A stretch of DNA of 64,000 nt, from positions 3,250 through 67,249 of the forward strand of contig CAZTIB010000129.1 of the NCBI GenBank assembly GCA_964613615.1, written 5' to 3'. The notes beneath the pieces are model-generated. The model saw nothing but the letters and a program-made list of their open reading frames with translations, searched no databases and was not told the origin of the DNA. The DNA comes from J054 sp964613615. GTDB lineage: Bacteria > Pseudomonadota > Gammaproteobacteria > Steroidobacterales > GCA-2729495. The position numbers and the translations under genes were made by a program. Below are positions 58,545 to 64,000 of this stretch, piece by piece; positions within the stretch are counted from its first letter, which is position 1; each line of letters begins with the position of its first letter.

Positions 58545-60032
58545 TTACACCGCCGCGGGCATCACCCGGAACACGCCGGGCGCTGGCAATCTCATCAGCG
58601 TCACGTCCACCACCGTCGTGCGGTGGGGCTGCACGAAGCGCCGCAACCGCTTGCCGGACAGCGTGAGGCACAGCGGCAGGTAGCGGATGTCGCCGGTGCG
58701 CGGCTCCACCGGTGCGATTTCGAGCTGCACCGTGTCGATGTCGTCCAGACGGTCCACCCAGCTCTGTGCCTTTTCACTGAAGCGCGACGTGCGCAGGTAG
58801 AAGACAATATTGCCGTCGGTGCGACGATTCTTGTGCGTGTGTTCAAAGAGCTCGTTGATACATAGCGCGCAGCCGGGCGGCGAATGAAAGAAGATGTCGA
58901 AGTGCTTTACCGGCTTGCCGTATTGATCGCGTAACCGGAACACCAGCTGCGCGTGGGCGTCGTACTGCGCTCGCGGGTCGTTGGCCAGGCCCCGTACGAT
59001 GCGCGGCTTGAGCTTCTCAACCACTCTTGCGAGCGTGGTTTCCGTGCGGGCATGAAATTCACGGGCAGCCCGCCGGTACTGGGCTGCGGTACTCACGTTG
59101 AGCGCCGTATCGAGCAGCGCCATGATCTCGTTGCGGACTCCCTTGCCCGCCATCACACCCCGATCTTTGCCGGTGTGGGCGCATTGATAGGGAATGGCCA
59201 GCGGCACCGGCAACTCTGCGTCTTCTGCGAGCTCCTGGGCCGCAACGCGGTAGTGCTGGTCCGGCTTCGCGCGCCGGGCCCCCGGGTCTTTCCCCACCAG
59301 CTTGCAGCTGGCCGCAATCTCATCCCAGTCCAGTTGCCTGGCTCGCGCCGTGGGCGCCAGCTCCACGTAGTTCCAGTTCGGGTTGCCGGCGGCTACGCGC
59401 ACGACGCCATCGCTGCCGTCTTCCCGCGCGTAGCGCACCGGCACCGGCAACCACGAGTCCAACCCCTGGCTGCCGATTACCGCAAACTCGCGCACGCGGT
59501 AGCGCCGATACAGATTGTGTTCCGGCGCCAGGAACGACCGGTGTAGATCGATGGTCTCGCTGGCGCCCAGTTCCACCGCATCGAGCACCTGCACGCCGCG
59601 TTCCGTCCCGCCCTGGAACACCAGCCGCCCCCACTTCGCGAGTTGCCCGCGACCCACGTGGGCCCAGCCAGAACCGAAGTGCGCGCCGGCCAGGTAGATC
59701 AGCCGTTCAACCGGGCTCGGCCGCGACGAGAACAAGCGCAGCCAGTTGCGCACCACCAGCGCGCCGGTACTGTGGATGATGACATCGAAGCGGCCGTCGA
59801 GCAGATCAGCGGCGTCGTTGCGCAGCGCCTGGTCCATCGCGCGCGCGAGATCGTCAAGGCCCAGCCCGTCTTCCAGCGTCACGTAGCGCGACACGTTGAG
59901 CTCGCGCACCCGGCGCTTGCCGTAACGATCACGCAGGGCCGCCGGCAGTGCGCCATAAATCTGCGTAACCGCCTTCGCATTGCTCCGCCGCGATTCGCCG
60001 GAATAGCCGTGGATCAACAGGATCGGGTTCAC
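58545..60032 (-). CDS. Cytoplasmic lipase/esterase-like alpha/beta hydrolase
   Basis: A 495-residue protein without a signal peptide. It begins VNPILLIHGYSGESRRSNAK (oxyanion HGY), has the nucleophile elbow IIHSTGALVVRNWL and the segment YLAGAHFGSGWAHVGRGQLA, as in triacylglycerol lipases of the PGAP1/LCAT-like group. The C-terminal 200 residues form a second domain, probably beta-rich (LVFRLRDQYGKPVKHFDIFF, RLRRFVQPHRTTVVDVTLMR). Tandem alternative starts TTG 60035 and GTG 60032 follow GGGG. Substrate unknown. Confidence 0.78.
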   Translation of the reverse strand: MNPILLIHGYSGESRRSNAKAVTQIYGALPAALRDRYGKRRVRELNVSRYVTLEDGLGLDDLARAMDQALRNDAADLLDGRFDVIIHSTGALVVRNWLRLFSSRPSPVERLIYLAGAHFGSGWAHVGRGQLAKWGRLVFQGGTERGVQVLDAVELGASETIDLHRSFLAPEHNLYRRYRVREFAVIGSQGLDSWLPVPVRYAREDGSDGVVRVAAGNPNWNYVELAPTARARQLDWDEIAASCKLVGKDPGARRAKPDQHYRVAAQELAEDAELPVPLAIPYQCAHTGKDRGVMAGKGVRNEIMALLDTALNVSTAAQYRRAAREFHARTETTLARVVEKLKPRIVRGLANDPRAQYDAHAQLVFRLRDQYGKPVKHFDIFFHSPPGCALCINELFEHTHKNRRTDGNIVFYLRTSRFSEKAQSWVDRLDDIDTVQLEIAPVEPRTGDIRYLPLCLTLSGKRLRRFVQPHRTTVVDVTLMRLPAPGVFRVMPAAV

Positions 60033-60120
60033 CAATGCAGCCCCTTTATCGCTTGCGCAGTGGAGGATGAGCGACGGCCGACCGTCTTGTCACGGCACTT
60101 TTGGAGTTCGTCGTAAGTCA

Positions 60121-60247
60121 TTGATAAATGGCCCGAGACATTAGACATAATAATGCGCCGAAAGGCGACCTTGCTGAGTTCGAAAACGTCGGCGTATGAT
60201 TTACGTGATGACGCGAATCCCCTGGAAATGGGCCTCGCGTTTTTTTG
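60121..60247 (+). ncRNA. Candidate small RNA or terminator-bearing leader
   Basis: TTGATA (60121-60126) and a CATAAT (60146-60151) are a possible promoter. The transcript would begin near 60158 in or after the hairpin CGCC-GAAA-GGCG and end at an intrinsic terminator: outer stem ACGCGA/TCGCGT with inner CCC/GGG (about 60212-60240), followed by seven T. No frame is convincing. It lies 70 bases before the PEP-CTERM gene, so it may be either an independent RNA of about 90 bases or an attenuating leader. It matches no riboswitch I could recall. Confidence 0.4.
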
Positions 60248-60317
60248 TGCCTGGCTTGTACCCGGGGATAGCACGGACCGATTCCGCATAACAACAAGAA
60301 TAGTACAGGGGAAGATT

Positions 60318-60908
60318 TTGGCTAAGTCATTGAGAGCAATTTTCCGGGTGGCGTTCGTCGTCCCTCTCGCGTCCTACGGTCTGGCAGCCGGTGCGGCCAC
60401 CACCACGGGCATGGATTTCGTCGGCGGCTGTCCGTCGGGAATGCCGACAGAGCTCTGTGATCAAGGCGGCAACGCTGACGTTCAGAACGTCGCGGCGATC
60501 CTGGGCGTGAGCGAGGACCTCGTCACGTACCTGGGCGAAGTACTTATTAGTACGACGGGCGACATCGTTGCCATCAACTCGAAAAGCGGCGACTGGTCGG
60601 TCTCAGATTCGTCCATTACCCACCTCGCTTTCAAGGCATCGACCTATCACATCCTGGGTGAGTTGACGGACAGCAGCGGTGAGTGGAGCACGGATGTGCT
60701 CGACTGGTCACCTGATGTCAACACGGTGACGTGCCCAGCTTCCATCTGCGGTGTGGAGCGCAACTACGAGGCAGCGGACTTCCGCAACGGCGGCGGCAAT
60801 GTTGCCGGCTTGTCGAATGTCCGGGCTTTCTCCGTCGTGCCCATTCCAGCCGCAGCCTGGCTATTTGCGTCCGCCCTCGGCCTGCTGGGGTGGATCAGGC
60901 GCCGCTAA
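60318..60908 (+). CDS. PEP-CTERM-like exported protein
   Basis: A 196-residue exported protein. The N-terminus has a signal (AIFRVAFVVPLASYGLAAGA). The C-terminal sorting tag is VPIPAAAWLFASALGLLGWI followed by RRR: a variant PEP-CTERM signal with a single helix and a basic end, recognised by exosortase. The mature part has four cysteines (GGCPSG, TELCDQGG, NTVTCPASICGVE). No ATG fits; TTG 60318 with AGGGGAAG upstream is chosen. No exosortase is in the window. A strong terminator follows. Confidence 0.8.
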   Translation: MAKSLRAIFRVAFVVPLASYGLAAGAATTTGMDFVGGCPSGMPTELCDQGGNADVQNVAAILGVSEDLVTYLGEVLISTTGDIVAINSKSGDWSVSDSSITHLAFKASTYHILGELTDSSGEWSTDVLDWSPDVNTVTCPASICGVERNYEAADFRNGGGNVAGLSNVRAFSVVPIPAAAWLFASALGLLGWIRRR

Positions 60909-60928
60909 TCGCGGTCACGCGAGCCTGC

Positions 60929-60958
60929 AAAAGCCCCGCTACCGCGGGGCTTTTTTTT
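60929..60958 (+). terminator. Intrinsic terminator
   Basis: AAAAGCCCCGC, loop TACC, GCGGGGCTTTT and further T. It ends the PEP-CTERM gene. Confidence 0.92.
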
Positions 60959-61046
60959 ACCCCTGCTTGGTCTGGCACACTCTGGGCAGTGCGCCGAATT
61001 CAATCTCTGACTGCAAGCCACCGGGCAGGCCACGAGGAGCAGCTTG

Positions 61047-62117
61047 ATGATACCGATCCGCTTCGCACTCATTGTCGCGGTCAGTGCGCTGGCCATCGCG
61101 GGCTGCGCCCCCGACACCACGGACAAGGCGCAGGCCCCGACGGACGCCGCCGTTTCCCCGCCGCAGGAGGTGCTGGTGTTTGACGGTGTCGACGCCATCG
61201 TGCAGTGGCTGCAGGAAGAGCGGTGGTGGGGCGAAGTCACGGAAGAGCAGCTCCGGGACGTGCCGCACGTCGTGATCACCGGCATCGCGCCCGGCTGGCA
61301 GACCGCGGCCCAGGACATGCCGGTGCCGCAGAAGAAGGAGATCTTCTACCGCTTCATGCTGCCGCTGGTACTGCATGCCAATGAAATGGTGCTGGACCGC
61401 CGCGCGCGGCTCGAGCAGATGGCTGGCGACGTCACGGATGGCAATGACTTGGCAGATGAACAGCTCGAGCTGCTGCGCGCAGCCGCAGTGCTGCTCAGGA
61501 TCCGCAAAGAAGAAGACGCCGAGAGACTGGGCGGCGATCCGGCAGAGTTGAAAGCTGTGATCGACGAGGCGCTGTACAAGCTCGACGTTATACCGCCCGG
61601 GCTGGTACTGGGCCAGGCTGCGTACGAAAGCGGTTACGGCACGTCGCGCTTTGCGGTGCAAGGCAACGCGCTGTTTGGCCAGTGGACCTTCGGCGAAGGC
61701 CTGAAGCCAGCCCAGCAACGCAAGAACCTCGGCGATCACCGCATTGCGAGCTTCGACTGGCCCTTCGACAGCGTGCGCGGCTACTACCTGAACCTGAGTT
61801 CCCACCGGGCCTACGAAGACTTTCGCCAGCTGCGCGCGAAGTTAAGAGCCGCGGGCAAGCCACTGTCCTCCCTCGAGCTGGCCGACGGGCTGCGCAGCTA
61901 CTCCGAACGCGGCCAGGCCTACGTGGATACGCTGAAGGGCATCATCCGCAAGAACGGGCTCGATCGCGCCGACAATGCGGCGTTCCGCGATGAGCCCATG
62001 CGTTTCGTCGTCACCGCCGACAGTGAGGAGAAGGCTGCCGAGCTGCGCGAAGAAATTGAGTTACTTCGCGATTCCGGGGAGTTAGACCAGCTCATCGCGC
62101 GGATGCGGTTGGATTAA
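61047..62117 (+). CDS. Bax-like glucosaminidase lipoprotein
   Basis: A 356-residue lipoprotein. Lipobox AIAGC. After a linker, the N-terminal region (VDAIVQWLQEERWWGEVTEE, KKEIFYRFMLPLVLHANEMV) and the glucosaminidase core with VLGQAAYESGYGTSRFAVQG (catalytic Glu), NALFGQWTFGEGLKP and YYLNLSSHRAYEDFRQLRAK match E. coli Bax and related peptidoglycan hydrolases. It should cut between N-acetylglucosamine and N-acetylmuramic acid. ATG 61047 is preceded by GAGGAGC. Its 3' end overlaps the convergent SDR gene by 26 bases. Confidence 0.87.
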   Translation: MIPIRFALIVAVSALAIAGCAPDTTDKAQAPTDAAVSPPQEVLVFDGVDAIVQWLQEERWWGEVTEEQLRDVPHVVITGIAPGWQTAAQDMPVPQKKEIFYRFMLPLVLHANEMVLDRRARLEQMAGDVTDGNDLADEQLELLRAAAVLLRIRKEEDAERLGGDPAELKAVIDEALYKLDVIPPGLVLGQAAYESGYGTSRFAVQGNALFGQWTFGEGLKPAQQRKNLGDHRIASFDWPFDSVRGYYLNLSSHRAYEDFRQLRAKLRAAGKPLSSLELADGLRSYSERGQAYVDTLKGIIRKNGLDRADNAAFRDEPMRFVVTADSEEKAAELREEIELLRDSGELDQLIARMRLD

Positions 62118-62961
62118 GCCACGGCGCCAGATCATCGAGGGTACGCTGCCATAACGCCGCCGCCAGCCCGCGGTCCCAGTCCAGCGGCAGCGGCCGGCGA
62201 CCGTCGCGGCCTTCCCGCACAAAGAATTCACCGGTGATCCCGCCCGCATCTTCGGCTGTCGCAAGAAACAGCGGCACCAGGGCGCCTTCTTCCGGCGAGC
62301 GCATGCCCGGGCGCAGGCGTTCGTAGCCACCGTTCGCGAAGATGTTGTTGGTATGAAAAAAGTTGGTATCGATCAGGCCCGGGCACAGCGAATTGGACAC
62401 CACACCAGTACCCGCGAGCTTCTCCGCCAGCAAAGCGCTGAACAGCACGCTCGCGAGCTTGGAATTGGCATAGGCCCGCCAACCGTCAAATCGCTGCTCC
62501 GCCTGCAGATTGTCCAGACGAATCTGGCCGCCGCCCATGGCCGTGGAGGCCACGTTCACGATGCGCGCCGGCGCGTTTCGCTGCAGCAAGCCAAGCAACC
62601 GGTGGGTGAGCAGGAAAGGCGCCAGGTAGTTCACAGCGAAGGTCAGCTCGAAACCCTCCCGGCTCAGCTGCCGATGATCGGTGAGCAGGCCCGCGTTGTT
62701 AATCAGCACGTTCAGCGTACCGAAATCACGGTGAACGCGGTCGGCGAACGCCGCCACGTCATCCAGCGACGCGAAATCCGCCAGCACCGGGTGCACCTGT
62801 GAGCTGCCGGTTGCCGCCTGCACGTCGGCGAGGGCTTGCGCCGTCTTTGCGGGATCCCGGCCATGCAGGATTACCGTGGCATCGGTTCTCGCCAGTGCCA
62901 GCGCCGTGGCCTTGCCGATGCCGTCGGTCGCGCCAGTGACGAGGTAGGTGGAATCGTTCAT
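62092..62961 (-). CDS. Short-chain dehydrogenase (retinol dehydrogenase-like)
   Basis: A 289-residue SDR with TGATDGIGKATA, NNAGLLT, catalytic Ser in NVASTAMGGG and YANSKLAS (YxxxK). The loops (LTFAVNYLAPFLLTHRLLGL, LCPGLIDTNFFHTN) match the WWOX/retinol-dehydrogenase-like subgroup. Substrate unknown. The last 26 bases overlap the convergent glucosaminidase gene. Confidence 0.88.
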   Translation of the reverse strand: MNDSTYLVTGATDGIGKATALALARTDATVILHGRDPAKTAQALADVQAATGSSQVHPVLADFASLDDVAAFADRVHRDFGTLNVLINNAGLLTDHRQLSREGFELTFAVNYLAPFLLTHRLLGLLQRNAPARIVNVASTAMGGGQIRLDNLQAEQRFDGWRAYANSKLASVLFSALLAEKLAGTGVVSNSLCPGLIDTNFFHTNNIFANGGYERLRPGMRSPEEGALVPLFLATAEDAGGITGEFFVREGRDGRRPLPLDWDRGLAAALWQRTLDDLAPWLNPTASAR

Positions 62962-63110
62962 CGCCCGGCGAATCCTGTCAGGAACCTGTGTCGGAAGAAA
63001 CGGGGCCAGCCATTTTTGCCCGGTGGCGTTCGCCTTTGAAATGCGAATTCGACCCCATTTTGCTGACCGGCCGGTGTGCTAGCTTCAACGGATTCACAGG
63101 AGGCCCTGAC

Positions 63111-63581
63111 ATGCGGATTCCCTGGCAATTGCTGCTATCCCTCACGCTTGTTGCCCACGTCACGCTTGCCGCGGACACACCGCAACGCAGCGCAAAGACA
63201 CCGGCCCACACCCCCGAATGGACCAACTCCAACGACGCGGACCCGGGGACGACGGCGCAATCGCGGGCCCAGGTGCAGGCGTCCACGTCCAGGCCAACGG
63301 GCAGCCAGATGGACGAACTGCAGAAGATCGTGGTGCTGTGCGCGACGGAGCCGGAATCACAAGAGTTCAAACGAGCCTGGGGCAACTATGTGGAGCGTTA
63401 CCACCAGCCCGATGCAAAGCTCGACCGGGCCATCGAAAACGTGCTGGCACGGGCCAGCGCGTACCGACAAAGCCGCCATTCGTCCACCGGCAAACTCACC
63501 TGGACCGCGGCCGAACGCCAGCAGGCGCGCCAGGTCATGCAGGACACCGCGATGGCGGTCATTCGCAAGATGGGAGGCTAG
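63111..63581 (+). CDS. Small secreted protein of unknown function
   Basis: A 156-residue protein with a signal peptide (IPWQLLLSLTLVAHVTLAAD), a low-complexity Thr/Ser/Pro-rich part (to about residue 65) and a helical C-terminal domain (EFKRAWGNYVERYHQPDAKL, TWTAAERQQARQVMQDTAMA). I do not recognise it. AGGAGG lies eight bases before ATG 63111; the frame is open upstream but this start fits the signal. Confidence 0.7.
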   Translation: MRIPWQLLLSLTLVAHVTLAADTPQRSAKTPAHTPEWTNSNDADPGTTAQSRAQVQASTSRPTGSQMDELQKIVVLCATEPESQEFKRAWGNYVERYHQPDAKLDRAIENVLARASAYRQSRHSSTGKLTWTAAERQQARQVMQDTAMAVIRKMGG

Positions 63582-63591
63582 AGCCCTGACT

Positions 63592-63604
63592 GGTGTCTGA
63601 CACC
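63592..63604. repeat. GGTGTCTGACACC palindrome
   Basis: A 13-base palindrome ten bases after the stop of the secreted protein gene. Same family as 42686-42698 and 55122-55134. Confidence 0.7.
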
Positions 63605-63644
63605 TTGCTCCTGTTGCCGTGTGCCGTAGCAAGCGGCATGTAGC

Positions 63645-63772
63645 CCGCCTTTCCCAGCTTGCCCGCTCGATTTGCTTTCCGCAGCAACTACGAGCGGCTC
63701 GCAGTGCTGAAAAGCCGGTATGACCCGACCAACCTGTTTCGGCTGAATGCGAACGTGAAGCCCGCGGCCTAG
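63645..63772 (+). pseudogene. Remnant of a berberine-bridge oxidase C-terminus
   Basis: The frame reads SNYERLAVLKSRYDPTNLFR then LNANVKPAA and a stop. This is the C-terminal BBE motif (RYDPTNLFRLN) of FAD-linked oxidases. No start, FAD domain or upstream frame exists, so it is a fragment. Its stop overlaps that of the convergent gene at 63769. It may come from a deletion of a full gene related to 21502-22998. Confidence 0.7.
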
Positions 63773-64000
63773 GGACTGGCGGGGTTCGTCGAAGCACTCT
63801 CTCGCACAGCACCGTCTTCCCGATTCCGGCGCTCGGCGGCGTCATTCCAGCGCAACTGCCAGATGCGCCCTTGCTTGTCTTCGCTGATATAGATCTCACC
63901 GTCCGGGCCTTCGGCGAGGCCGGTGGGTCGATACGCAGCTTCGCCAGGATTGCGGACGGGCGCCGCGCCCTTGAAGCCGTCGGCAAAGATTTCCCAGTCG
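63769..64000 (-). CDS. C-terminus of a sugar (sorbosone-type) dehydrogenase, cut by window edge
   Basis: The last 76 residues of a protein that begins beyond the window. YRPTGLAEGPDGEIYISEDK then QGRIWQLRWN is the closing blade of glucose/sorbosone dehydrogenase beta-propellers, which use PQQ in the periplasm. The tail after it (DAAERRNREDGAVRESAS) is a linker. Only this part is seen, so the cofactor is inferred from the family. Confidence 0.7.
   Translation of the reverse strand, partial: DWEIFADGFKGAAPVRNPGEAAYRPTGLAEGPDGEIYISEDKQGRIWQLRWNDAAERRNREDGAVRESASTNPASP

Noticed and set aside
60158..60247. Cyclic-di-GMP riboswitch
   Set aside because: The conserved GEMM core and tetraloop-receptor sequences could not be found by eye.
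60153..60317. In-frame extension of the PEP-CTERM protein upstream to an ATG at 60153
   Set aside because: That part would include the terminator hairpin and has no signal-like sense; TTG 60318 has a good ribosome site and begins the signal peptide.

Overview
The window is high-GC bacterial DNA with dense coding, short intergenic gaps and no rRNA or tRNA gene that I could see. Gene content (GreB, FmdB, PiT, DUF748, TonB-dependent receptor, PEP-CTERM-like protein, Tat and lipoprotein signals, Rieske oxygenases, many SDRs and alpha/beta hydrolases) points to an aerobic Gram-negative proteobacterium, most likely a free-living gammaproteobacterium. That placement is inference; no phylogenetic marker in the window settles it.

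Region 1-15 kb is mixed metabolism: a truncated membrane protein, a Na+/solute symporter, a medium-chain reductase, two Rieske oxygenases, a luciferase-like monooxygenase, a secreted nuclease, FmdB, GreB, a polyglycine lipoprotein and an aldo/keto reductase. At 13.24-13.46 kb lies a compact transcription unit for a 26-residue peptide, with a consensus-like promoter, a 12-base perfect Shine-Dalgarno match and a terminator.

Region 15.4-23.5 kb holds the most unusual system: an MFS exporter divergent from a four-gene operon of two NifH-like ATPases and two nitrogenase-component-1-like subunits. The subunits look like dark-operative protochlorophyllide reductase (BchN/BchB) or a relative, not nitrogenase. 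The first keeps three cluster cysteines with BchN spacing and lacks the FeMo-cofactor cysteine. The second has a BchB-like core and C-terminal domain but tyrosine where BchB has its aspartate cluster ligand. No other photosynthesis or nif gene is present. A bicovalent-flavin oxidase and a VOC protein follow.

Region 23.9-31.6 kb is one tightly overlapping exopolysaccharide operon: degenerate receiver, TPR/YaiO-type outer-membrane barrel, HEAT membrane protein, family 2 glycosyltransferase, polysaccharide deacetylase and a GH18-like exported protein. It parallels pgaABCD with the PgaB functions split. Then come a giant DUF748 protein, a cupin, a PiT phosphate transporter and an APC permease.

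Region 39.9-50.5 kb contains a second MFS protein closely related to the one beside the nitrogenase-like operon, a divergent HemF-like protein, an exported flavin amine-oxidase/PPO-like protein, a cytochrome c lipoprotein, a HemD-like protein with a signal peptide, and a TonB-dependent receptor divergent from a MarR regulator across a perfect palindrome. Together with the reductase operon this suggests tetrapyrrole uptake or modification, partly in the periplasm; this is a hypothesis.

Region 50.6-64 kb is varied: GPH-type transporter, heme c/FMN-split-barrel fusion, DUF3179 protein, SUMF1-cytochrome c fusion, SDRs, DUF1838, lipase, a candidate small RNA or leader, PEP-CTERM-like protein and Bax-like glucosaminidase. 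Several families of short palindromic repeats are scattered through 31-64 kb, nearly always next to stop codons.
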